From Babylonia areolata (lineage: Eukaryota > Mollusca > Gastropoda > Neogastropoda > Buccinidae): a stretch of DNA of 64,000 nt. How positions within the stretch are numbered: position 1 is the first letter of the stretch; the number at the start of each line of letters is the position of its first letter. The notes beneath the pieces are model-generated. The model was not told the DNA's origin. It ran no database searches and was given only the letters and a program-made list of their open reading frames with translations. The stretch is taken from NCBI RefSeq assembly GCF_041734735.1, contig NC_134905.1, forward strand, positions 5,581,070-5,645,069. Reading direction: 5' to 3'. This document shows positions 1 through 11,400 of this stretch, in pieces. Made by a program: the position numbers and the translations under genes.

Positions 1-17
1 CTCTAGGCCATCACTCC

Positions 18-22
<5 letters not shown>
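1..22 (-). repeat. SINE-B head fragment cut by the window edge
   Basis: The sequence ctctaggccatcactccac equals the tRNA-like 5' head of SINE-B in reverse; the rest lies outside the window. Confidence 0.7.
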
Positions 23-23
<1 letters not shown>

Positions 24-56
<33 letters not shown>

Positions 57-420
57 CGTTTGGGGATGGGGGTAATGATAATGTGTGTGTGATGAGAGAG
101 GGTGTGTGTAGGAAGGAGGGTGTGTGTGGGTGGGTATGTGTGAGAGGGGGTGTATGGTTGTGTGTGATGAGGTGTATGTATGTGATGTGTGTGTGTGTGT
201 GTGAGAAAAGAGAGGGTTTGTGTGGAGAGGTATGTGTGGGCGTGTGTGGGAGAGAGGTTGTGTGCATGGGTGTGTGTGGGAGAGGGTGTGTGTGTGTGTG
301 TGTGTGGGAGAGAGAGGGGGTGTGTGGTGTGTAGATGGGGTGTGTTGGTTTGTGGCTGGAAGGTGTATGTGGGTGTGTGTGTAGAGAGAGAGAGAGGGTG
401 TGTGTGTTTGTGTGTGTGTT
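24..420. repeat. TG-rich microsatellite
   Basis: Imperfect (TG)n with interspersed gagag and ggg runs. Open reading frames across it (Cys/Val on one strand, His/Thr on the other) are an effect of the repeat. Confidence 0.95.
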
Positions 421-700
421 TGTGAGTGTACATGAAGCATGTTTGTGTGTGGTGTGTTTGTGAGCGTATATGAAGCATATTTGTGTGTGTGTTTGTGAGT
501 GTACATGAAGCATGTTTGTGTGTGTGTTTGTGAGTGTACATGAAGCATGTTTGTGTGTGTGTTTGTGAGTGTACATGAAGCATGTTTGTGTGTGTGTGTT
601 TGTGAGTGTACATGAAGCATGTTTGTGTGTGTGTTTGTGAGTGTACATGAAGCATGTTTGTGTGTGTGTTTGTGAGTGTACATGAAGCATGTTTGTGTGT
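418..700. repeat. 35-bp minisatellite, about 8 copies
   Basis: Each unit contains gtgtacatgaagcatgtttg plus TG; period 35-37 bp. Confidence 0.95.
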
Positions 701-800
701 GTGCTCATGTATGTTACAGTGGCATTACTCCCATGCCACCCCATCTCAAGCCCCCATGGGCATATATATTCCAGAGTTCATTCATGTGTGAAACGATTCT

Positions 801-1310
801 TTTTGATTCACTTGTGTAAACAAAGTGAGTCTATGTTTTAACCCGGTGTTCGGTTGTCTGTGTGTGTGTGTGTGTGTGTGTCCGTGGTAAACTTTAACAT
901 TGGCATTTTCTCTGCAAATACTTTGTCAGTTGACACCAAATGTGGCATAAAAATAGGAAAAATTCAGTTCTTTCCAGTCATCTTGTTTAAAACAATATTG
1001 CACCTCTGGGATGGGAACAAAAAAAAATAAAAGAAGAAGCTTAATTATATGCAAACTGCATTTACTGTTATATTTATATTTTTTGTATTCTCTAAACTTG
1101 GCACTTTGACCTCTTATTCTGACACAACAACAAGAGGAGTCATTATTATCATTTTTTGTTCAAACAGGAACTTCTTTTGCTAAGCATGGAATTTTTATTT
1201 ATTTTGCAAACGTTTTGGTGCAGATAGTAAAACAGGGAAATTACTCTGTAATTAATGCTAGAGGACTTAATTTATCACAAGTGAATCTTGAAGGCCTTGC
1301 CTCTCTTGTT
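801..1310 (-). mobile_element. HINE-like (Helentron-type non-autonomous) element, copy 1, short form
   Basis: One end has a 27-bp hairpin (9-bp stem gactcactt/aagtgagtc; the first base pair differs in this copy); the other ends in tcacaagtga-tcttgaaggc and ctctcttgtt. A TG tract lies near the hairpin. Hairpin end taken as 3', so the element reads on the minus strand. Five related copies lie in the window. Confidence 0.75.
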
Positions 1311-1484
1311 TTTTTCATCTCTATCTCCTCAGTTTAGATGCTTGCAGTAAGGAGAGGATTCAGTCCTACCTTATGCTGTTGTTGAGCCCTGGACACAGTG
1401 CATATGAATCAGCTGTCCCAGTGGCAGATTTGAAAAAGGCTGTGAGACCTTTCACCTTTTCAGCTTCTGTTCTTTCATTTTCTG

Positions 1485-2270
1485 GAGGAAGGCGGCAGAA
1501 CTGCCAGTACAGAGAGTCTGTGAGGGTGTGGGTTCGAATCCCACTCTCATCCTTTTCTCCCAAGTTTGACTGGAAAATCTTGTTCTTCTTCTTCTTCTTC
1601 TGCGTTTGTGGGCTGCAACTCTCACGTTCACTCGTATATATGCGAGTGGGCTTTTTACGCGTTTGACCGTTTTTACCCCGCCATTTCGGCAGCCATACTC
1701 CGCTTTCGGGGGTGTGCATGCTTGTTTCCATAACCCACCGAACGCTGACATGGATTACAGGATCTTTAACGTGCGTATTTGATTTTCTGCTTGCGTATAC
1801 ACACGAAGGGGGTTCAGGCACTAAGCAGGTCTGCACATATGTTGACCTGGGAGATCGTAAAAATCTCCACCCTTTACCCACCAGGCACCGTCACCGTGAT
1901 TCGAACCCGGGACCACTGGATTGAAAGTCCATCGCTTTAACCGTTTGGCTACTGCGCCCGTTGACTGGAAAGTCAAACTGAGCATGTAGTCATTTGGATG
2001 AGACGAGAAACCGAGGTCCCGTGTGCAGCACGCCTTTGGTGCACTGATAAAGAACCAACGGCGACGAGAGTGCTGTCCTCTGGCAAAATTTTGTAGAAGG
2101 AATCCACTCTGACAGATGCAAAAACATATGAATGCACTCAAGGCCTGACTAAGCACTTTTGGGTTATGTTTACTGGCCAGGCATCTGCCTAGCAGAAATG
2201 GTGTAACGTGTATGGATTTGTTCCAACACATTGACGCTGCCTTGAGAAACTGAAACTGAAACTGAAACGC
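1485..2270 (+). mobile_element. SINE-C copy 1, split by a nested SINE-A
   Basis: tRNA-like head with B box ggttcgaatccc (1532-1543), then the conserved central domain (gaggtcccgtgtgcagcacg), a 3' module (aggcctgactaagcac, ggccaggcatctgcctagca) and a (ctgaaa)n tail ending 14 nt before TMTC4 exon a. A reverse SINE-A occupies 1579-1958. Confidence 0.8.
1579..1958 (-). mobile_element. SINE-A copy 1, nested in SINE-C
   Basis: Full-length tRNA-derived SINE in reverse: (ttc)n tail first, tRNA-like head last (gattcgaacccgggacc, taaccgtttggct). Flanking copies of ttgactggaaa-tc are a clear target-site duplication. Confidence 0.85.
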
Positions 2271-2282
2271 GTGTGTTTTCAG

Positions 2283-2485
2283 GGCTTTAACTACAACTAC
2301 CTCTACTCCATCAACGGTTGGCTGCTGTTGAACCCTTGGTGGCTGTGTTTTGATTGGTCCATGGGGTGTGTGCCCACCATCGTTTCCTTATCTGACCACC
2401 GATTGGTCTGTGTGTTTGTCTTGTGGGCTGTGATTGGCTCTGTCGTCTTCCATGCCTTAACAGGGGAGCTCACCCACGAGAAGAG
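2283..2485 (+). CDS. TMTC4: TMTC4 exon a (membrane domain)
   Basis: Encodes residues 1-67 of the visible part plus two bases of codon 68. It contains [16 protein letters not shown] and [12 protein letters not shown], the conserved block of the TMTC membrane region, then a hydrophobic span ([19 protein letters not shown]). The acceptor tttcag sits only about 15 nt downstream of a SINE tail made of repeated ctgaaa; the donor is ag|gtgagg. Confidence 0.92.
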
Positions 2486-5400
2486 GTGAGGGATATGTTT
2501 TTGGTTTATTCTTTAACTTTTTAAAGGAAAATAAAATGAAATGATGTATTGTCAATTACATAGATAACGTGTGCAGAGTCAAAAAAAAAAAGAAGAGATA
2601 AACCAACCCTTGTAATGTTTTATAGTAACTATGTATGTTTGTCAGTCCGTAAGTGCAAGTCTCTGTGTGTTGTGTGTTTGTGCATGCGTGTGGTGTGTGT
2701 GTGTGTATTTGTGCGTTTTGTGAGTGTGTGTGTGTGTGTGTTGTGAGAGTGTGTGTGTGCTTGTGTGTGTGTGTGTTTGTGTTGTGTGTGTGTGTTGTGT
2801 GTGAGTTTGTGTGTGCTAATAGTCCTGCATATGTATGTGTATGTACATTGAAATTTACATGCACACAGAGTGTGCAATTATGTGATTGTTTTGTTGTTGG
2901 TGTTCTGTTTTTTTTGGCGAGGGGGGGGGGGTTCGGGGGGGGGTCAGAGGGGAAGGGTAGGGGAAGGGTGGGGGCCAGAGGGGAAGGGTGGGGGTCAGAG
3001 GGGAAGGGGTCAGAGGGGAAGGGTGGGGGCCAGAGGGGAAGGGTGGGGGTCAGAGGGGAAGGGTGGGGGTCAGAGGGGAAGGGTAGGGGTCAGAGGGGAA
3101 GGGTGGGGGCCAGAGGGGAAGGGTGGGGGAAGGGTGGGGGTCAGAGAGGAAGGGTAGGGGAAGGGTGGGGGCCAGAGGGGAAGGGTAGGGGAAGGGTGGG
3201 GGTCAGGGGAAGGGTGGGGGTCAGAGGGGAAGGGTTGTCTTTTTTTTTTTCGTTCTTTCACAATATTTTAAAATTTCTATATTTACTTATTGTTGATACT
3301 TACTTATATAGGACTTATTTTGAGTAAAACAAAACAAAAAAAAACAACCACCAAAAAACGTTGCCACTTGTAGGCTGAAAATGACGGTAATTGTACAGGT
3401 CTGTGATTTCTTTGTGTGTATTCCTCCCCCCCCCCCCCCCGCCCCCCCTCGCCCCCCCTCGTCCCCCCCCCTCTCAGGTGTGTGGTGTTGGCGCTGGGTG
3501 TGTTAGTGATCCCCTTCCTCCCGGCCTCCAACCTGCTGTTCCGCGTGGGGTTCGTCATCGCCGAGAGGAACCTCTACCTGCCCTCTGCAGGCTTCTGTCT
3601 CCTCGTCAGCCTGGGCGCCGTGCGTCTCTCGTCCTATGCTCACCTGAGACAGGTATTTGTATTTGTATTTGTATGTCTTTTTATCACAACAGATTTCTCT
3701 GTGTGTGAAATTTGGGCTGCTCTCCCCCCCCATGGAGAGAGCGTCGCTACAATTCAGCGCCACCCATTTTTTTTGGTATTTTTTCCTGTGTGCAGTTTTA
3801 TTTGTTTTTCTTATCGAAGTGGATTTTTCTACAGAATTTTGCCAGGAACAACCCTTTTGTTGCCGTGGGTTCTTTTACGTGTGCTAAGTGCATGCTGCAC
3901 GCGGGACCTCGGTTTATCATCTCGTCTGAATGACTAAGCGTCCAGACCACCACTCAAGGTCTAGTGGAGGGGGAGAAAATACCGGCTGCTGAGCCATGAT
4001 TTGAACCGGCGCGCTCAGATTCTCTCGCTTCCCAGGCGGACGCGTTACCTCTAGGCCATCACTCCACATGGTATGGGTCTGTTTTTCCTACTCTCACCTG
4101 AGACAGGTATGGGTCTGTTGTTCCTACTCTCACCTGAGACAGGTATGGGTCTGTTGTGGGTCTGTTGTTCTACTCTCACCTGAGACAGGTATAGGTCTGT
4201 TGTTCTTGCTGTAACCTGAGACAGGTATGGGTCTGTTGTTCTACTCTCACCTGAGACAGGTATGGGTCTGTTGTTCTACTCTCACCTGAGACAGGTATGG
4301 GTCTGTTGTTCTTGCTGTCACCTGAGACAGGTATGGGTCTGTTTTTCTACTCTCACCTGAGACAGGTATGGTTTGTTGTTCTTGCTGTCACCTGAGACAG
4401 GAATGGGTCTGTTGTTCTACTCTCACCTGAGACAGGTATGGGTCTGTTGTTCTTTCTATCAGCTGAGACAGGTAAGGGTCTGTTGTTATTTCTATCAGCT
4501 GAGACAGGTATGGGTCTGTTCCTGCTATCACCTGAGACAGATGTGGGTCTGTTGTTCTTGCTCTCACCTGAGACAGGTATGGATCTGTTGTTCTACTCTC
4601 ACCTGAGACAGGTGTGGGTCTGTTGTTCTTGCTGTCACCTGAGACAGGTATGGGTCTGTTGTTCTTGCTGTCACCCGAGACAGGTATAGGTCTGTTTTTC
4701 TACTCTCACCTGAGACAGGTATGGGTCTGTTGTTCTTGCTATCACCTGAGACAGGTATGGGTCTGTTGTTTTTGCTATCACCTGAGACAGGTATGGGTCT
4801 GTTGTTCTTGCTATCACCTGAGACAGGTATGGGTCTGTTTTTCTACTCTCACCTGAGACAGGTATGGGTCTGTTTTTCTTGCTATCACCTGAGACAGGTA
4901 TGGGTCTGTTGTTCTTGCTATCACCTGAGACAGGTATGGGTCTGTTGTTTTTGCTATCACCTGAGACAGGTATGGGTCTGTTGTTCTTGCTATCACCTGA
5001 GACAGGTATGGGTCTGTTGTTTTTGCTATCACCTGAGACAGGTATGGGTCTGTTGTTCTTGCTCTCACCTGAGACAGGTATGGGTCTGTTGTTTTTGCTA
5101 TCACCTGAGACAGGTATGGGTCTGTTGTTTTTGCTATCACCTGAGACAGGTATGGGTCTGTTGTTCTTGCTCTCACCTGAGACAGGTATGGGTCTGTTGT
5201 TTTTGCTATCACCTGAGACAGGTATGGGTGTGTTGTTTTTGCTATCACCTGAGACAGGTATGGGTCTGTTGTTTTTGCTATCACCTGAGACAGGTATGGG
5301 TCTGTTGTTTTTGCTATCACGTGAGACAGGTATGGGTCTGTTGTTCTACTCTCACCTGAGACAGGTAGGGGTCTGTTGTTCTTGCTGTCCCCTCAGACAG

Positions 5401-8400
5401 GTATGGGTCTGTTGTTCTTGCTATTACCTGAGACAGGTATGGGTGTGTTGTTCTTTCTATCACCTGAGACAGGTATGGGTGTGTTGTTCTTTCTATCACC
5501 TGAGACAGGTATGGGTGTGTTGTTCTTTCTATCACCTGAGACAGGTATGGGTGTGTTGTTCTTTCTATCACCTGAGACAGGTATGGGTCTGTTGTTCTTT
5601 CTTTCACCTGAGACAGGTATGGGTGTGTTGTTCTTGCTATCACCTGAGACAGGTATGGGTCTGTTGTTCTACTCTCTTATGATAATGATTAAAATATGTT
5701 TGCAGTAATAATTGTCAACGTGCACCATGTATTTATAATAAAGATTTTCACCATGTACCTATGTATTTATAATAATAGAGAAAATGATGATTTTCAACAT
5801 GTCCAAATGTATTCATGATAATGATTATAGCAATAGGTTTAACCATGTACCTATGTATTTATAATAATAGATAAAATGATGATTTTCAACCTGTCCAAAT
5901 GTATTCATGATAATGATTATAGCAATAGGTTTAACCATGTACCTATGTATTTATAATAATAGGTAAAATGATGATTTTCTGCAATAGTTTTCACCATGTA
6001 CCTATGTATTTTTAATGATAGATAAAATGATGATTTTCAACATGTTTGTATGTATTCATGATAATGATTATAGCAGCAATTTTCAACATGTACCTATGTA
6101 TTCATGATAATGATGATTGCAATAATTTTCAACATGTACCCCTTGTGTTTATGATAATGATTTTCCACATGCGCTTATGTACGTTTTCAGTGATAATTTT
6201 ACATGTCTCTGTGTATGTTCGTGAGCAGATTGTGGGAGCTGGTCTGAGTCTCCTGTGTGTGATGTTCGTCGCCAGATGTGTTCATGTGAGTACAGATTGT
6301 CTCCCTTTGTGAGTACAGATTGTCTCCCTTTGTGAGTACAGATTGTCTCCCTTTGTGAGTACAGATTGTCTCCCTTTGTGAGTACAGATTGTCTCCCTTG
6401 TGAGTACAGATTGTCCCCCATGTTAGCACAGATTGTCTTCCTCCCCCACCCCCCCATCCCTGCTCAACAGCTGATGATGCAGAGGCTTGGCATCATGTCA
6501 GTGCATGTTAAACGTGCACTGGCTGGTCAGGTCGCCAAAAATTTTTTTTTTTTTTTTTTTTTTTTTTCCAATCCTTGCAACAGCGCAATCCTCAGCAACC
6601 TCCCCAAACTACAACAGAATCGTCACTATAATGATGTTGGTTGTATAAAGGAAGAAGAAGAAGAAACCCAAAACACATTAACTTTTTTTTTTTCTTCTCC
6701 TTCTCCTTTTTCTTCTTTCGATCCTGTGCTGTAACTCCCACATTCATTCGTATGTTCACGAGCAGGCTTTTATGTGTATGACCGTTTTTTTTACCTGCAT
6801 TGTAGGCAGCCATACTCCGTTTTTGTATTTTGTATTTGTATTTGTGGGAGGTAGACTAAAAAAAATCTTGGTAAAAGTCGACTTACTTGGGATAAAAGAG
6901 GCGACGTATCGAGCCACAAGCTCTTCTTCAGGCAAATGAAATGAGTGAGTGACAGACATTTGTATTTGTATTTCTTTTAAATCACAACAGATTTCTCTTG
7001 TGTGAAATTGGGGCTGCTCTCCCCAGGGAGAGCGCGTCGCTACACTACAGCACCCCCCTTTTTTTTTCTTTTTTTTTTCCTGCGTGCAGTTATATTTGTT
7101 TTTCCCATGGAAGTGGATTTTTTTTTTACAGAATTTTGCCAGGAACAACCCTTTTGTTGCCGTGGGTTCTTTTACGTGCGCTGAGTGCATGCTGCACACG
7201 GGACCTCGGGTTTATGGTCTCATTGGGGGTCACATTAACTCACTCAGTACGGCCAGTCCTCTCTTCTCCTCTACACAGACCCCTCGGATGTCCAATGGGT
7301 GTCTGAATGACCCAACCTTTAGCTTCCATCGTCAGAACTGTGATATTCTTTGTCAAAATTCACCTCTTCAGTAAAAGAGCGTTCCGCTTGCAATATTTTG
7401 ATGATGGTAATTGGGATGAAACGCTGTTAACGTCGTCTCTTTCGCCGGTGTTCGTATGGAGAGAGTTAACTTTCAGTTGGATGTTGTGTCTGCAGAGGAG
7501 TCAGCACTGGAGAGCAGAACTACCCTTGTACTCGGAGGGAGAGAAGGTGTGTCCGCTCAACGGCAAGGTGAGAGTTCAGTGCGTGTGTGTGTGTGTTTGT
7601 GTGTGTTTGTTTGTGTGTGTGTGTGTGTGTTTGTTTGTGTGTGTGTGTGTTTTTGTTTGTGTGTGTGTGTTTGTGTGTGTGAGTGTGTGCTGTGTGTGTG
7701 TTGTGTGTGTGTTTGTGTGGGGGGGGAGGGGGGGATGGAGGTGTGTGTGTGTGTGTTTGGGGGTGGATGGGGGATGGAGGGGTGTGTGTGGGGGGGTGTG
7801 TGGGGGGGTGTGAGTTGGTGTGTATGAGTGTTGGTGTGTGTGTGTGTGTGCATGTGTTTGTGGGGGTGGAGGTAGGGGTGTGGGTTGGTGTGTGTGAGTG
7901 TGTTTAGGGGGGTGGATTGGGGGAAGAAGGGGTGTGTGTGGGGGGGAGAGGGTGGGGGGTTATGGGTGGGGGTGGGGAGGTGTGTTTAAGGGGTGCGGAG
8001 GGGTGTATTTTTGTGGGGGATGTGTGTGTGTGAAGTTGTGTGTATGTGTGTGTGTGTGTGTGAAGTTGTGTGTGTGTGTGTGTGAAGTTGTGTGTATGTG
8101 TGTGTGTGTGTGTGTGTGTGAAGTTGTGTGTGTGTGTGTGAAGTTGCGTGTGCGTGCATGTGTGACAGACTGCCACCAAACTGAATGACACAGGAAACGA
8201 ACGATGAGCGCCCAGTGGCAGCTCTCAGTCAGTCGGCTGTACCCAGGTAGGCAGGCAGGCAGCCTGTTGTACAAATTACTCTGCGTTTATAAAGCACTTA
8301 GAGCTTGGTCTCCAGCTGAGGATAGGTGCTGTGAAAATAATCCCCGTTATCAATACACACGGCACTGCACTGCATAGCGCAATGCAGTTCAATGCAGCAT

Positions 8401-11400
8401 AATGTAATCTGATGCAATGCAATGCAATACAGTGGGATGCAATAGAACATAATACAATACAGTTCAATGCAGCATAATGTAATCTGATGCAATGCAATGC
8501 AGTGGGATGCAATAGAACATAATACAATACAGTTCAATGCAGGATAATGTAATCTAATGCAATGCAATGCAATACAGTGGGATGCAATAGAACATAATAC
8601 AGTACAGTTCAATGCAGGATATTGTAATCTGATGCAATGCAATGCAATACAGTGGGATGCAATAGAACATAATACAGTACAGTTCAATGCAGCATAATGT
8701 AATCTGATGCAATGCAATGCAATACAGTGGGATGCAATAGAACATAATACAGTACAGTTCAATGCAGCATAATGTAATCTAATGCAATGCAATGCAATAC
8801 AGTGGGATGCAGTAGAACATAATACAATACAGTTCAATGCAGCATAATGTAATCTAATGCAATGCAATGCAACACAGTGGGATGCAATAGAACATAATAC
8901 AGTACAGTTCAATGCAGGATAATGTAATCTGATGCAATGCAATGCAATGCAGTGGGATGCAATAGAACATAATGCAATACAGTTCAATGCAGGATATTGT
9001 AATCTGATGCAATGCAATGCAATACAGTGGGATGCAATAGAACATAATACAGTACAGTTCAATGCAGCATAATGTAATCTGATGCAATGCAATGCAATAC
9101 AGTGGGATGCAATAGAACATAATACAACACAGTTCAATGTAGCATAATGTAATCTAATGCAATGCAATACAGTGGGATGCAATAGAACATAATACAATAC
9201 AGTTCAATGCAGCATAATGTAATCTGATGCAGTGCAATGCAGTGCAGTGGGATGCAATAGAACATAATACAATACAGTTCAATGCAGCATAATGTAATCT
9301 AATGCAATGCAATACAGTGGGATGCAATAGAACATAATACAACACAGTTCAATGCAGCATAATGTAATCTGATGCAATGCAGTGCAGTGGGATGCAATAG
9401 AACGCAATACAATGCAGTATAATGCAGTCCAGTACAATACAATAAGAGACAGCACGATACGACAAAAGACAAAACAGCAAAATGCAATGCAGCACAACAC
9501 GACGCACTACAACACAACACAATGCAGTACAATGAAACAGAGCAGTACTATATGATTTAACTCTCTCCATACGAACGGCGAAAGAGACGACGTTAACAGC
9601 GTTTCACGCCAATTACCATCATCAAAATATTGCAAGCGGAAGGCTCTTACACTGAAGAGGTGAATGTTGACAAAGAATACCACAATTCTGACGACGGAAG
9701 CTAAAGGTTGGGTCATTGAGACACCCACTGGACATCCGAGGGGTCTGTGTAGAGGAGAAGAGGGGACTGGCCATACTGAGTGAGTTAAAGTAACACGTTA
9801 CAATATAATACAGTACAGTTTAATGCAGGACAGTGTAACAGTTTGATGCTGTCACAACTTGTGACGGCAGTTAGGGCGTGTGGCCCGTCTTCGTTTTTCT
9901 CCCCCCCCCCCCCCTTCTTTCACTTTCCTTCCTTCTCCCATCCTTCAGTTCGGGTAGAAGTCTTGAATTGCGCACGAACCACGTGCACGCATATTACTCG
10001 CTCACCTGAGCGAATATGAAATATTGTTGGGCAGCAACAATATTCGAGGCTTTTGCAGCCCGACTGCCGTAGTGTACGGGTCGTCTTCGTGGTTGGTGGG
10101 GTAGCTACCCCGACATCTAGGCACCATACGAAGTGAGGACCGGCTGTTCTCCATGGGAGCCACTTCTGTGTTTCTTCGTCTGTCTTCGTCGTCGTCGTGT
10201 CTTTGTGGTGGTCGTTAGTGTACGCCACCTGTGGCAGCTCTCGCTGTGTGCTGTGTGTCCCGGGCCTTTCGTCTGGTGACCCAGATCTTCGCCCCTTTCT
10301 GCCCTGTGACTGGTGTCCTGGGTGTTCGTCCCCTCCTGCCCTGTGACTGCTGTCCTGGGTCTTCGCCCCTTTCTGCCCTGTGACTGGTGTCTGGTGTTCG
10401 TCCCCTCCTGCCCTGTGACTGCTGTCCTGGACTCCGCAACTCCTCATGCCTTGATGTGTCCTGGGTCTTAGGACACGACAGCCAACTTAACTGTTTTTTT
10501 TGTTAGTCTGGCTGTTTTTCTTTCGCTCTTTTATGCTGTACTCCCATCATTGGGATGCAGGGGTGGTAGAATTTTTACCGGCATTGTAACAACCGTTTGG
10601 TATAGGTGTGATGTCTGTTCTTACGTTTATTTGCAGGATTTCGTTTGGTTAGCTAATTTGGTAAAGGTGATTAGGTTGTTAGATTGTATCGAGTTCTTAC
10701 TGTTTGCGGTTGAGTGAATGTGGGGACCGGAGTTATGACTTAGACTTTATTCTTTAATTCAAGTTTTTGTGTGATTGTTGCATCCATGTGAGTAAGAACT
10801 GCTGTAACACGAAAACTTTTTTGCGCTCTTTATTCTGTTCTGCGGTCACGTAGTTGTCGGCAGATGGCAGTGACCTTTTTTTCGATGCTGAAAAACCTGA
10901 TTGTCGGCTACGTGTCTGGGCACTGATGCAGGGTATTGGGTTGAGTTCATGAGGGCTTAAATGAGTTAGTGCCGTACCTTCTCTCAACATCTCCTCAAGG
11001 TTCAGGGTGTTGGGCAATGACTTTAGGTCTTGCTGGATGAGGGTTGCACCTCTTATTGGTGTTATTGCAGTAGCAGGGTAAGGAGAGCGTAACAGCTGAT
11101 GTAGACGGTCGTTGTGAGAGAGAGAGGTTACTTCAATGGAAGGCTGAAGGAGCAGATAGGAGAGAAAAACATTGACTGGAGGAAGAGAAGGTTCGAGAGA
11201 AACTCAACTGCGCAGAGAGTAGAGCTCACGGTCTCAGTTTCCGTTTTGTGTGTTTTGTTTGATGTGTGGATATTAGTTTTGATGCTGTGCTTATTTTGAG
11301 TTGGGTGGCGGGATAAATGGAGAGTTGTGGGTGTTGGTGGAGAGGCATGGGGGCTGTGTTGGGGGTGTGTGGGGGGGTGCTAGTTGTAGTAAATAGTGTA

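Noticed and set aside
4068-5690. Long repeated reading frames and CRISPR-like periodicity
   Set aside because: It is a head-to-tail 36-bp minisatellite without unique spacers; open frames follow from the period being a multiple of three.
6826-6958. Sequence with gcctgaagaagagcttgtgg on the minus strand, reminiscent of retroelement 3' text
   Set aside because: Only 130 bp, single copy here, and no diagnostic domain; left unassigned.
8298-9197. A roughly 300-codon minus-strand frame rich in Cys/Ile/Leu/His
   Set aside because: Produced by the 75-bp satellite (25 codons per unit); no start context, no domain.
9849-10600. LTR fossil
   Set aside because: Terminal dinucleotides and style are suggestive, but there is no TSD, second LTR or coding part; kept only as a low-confidence note.
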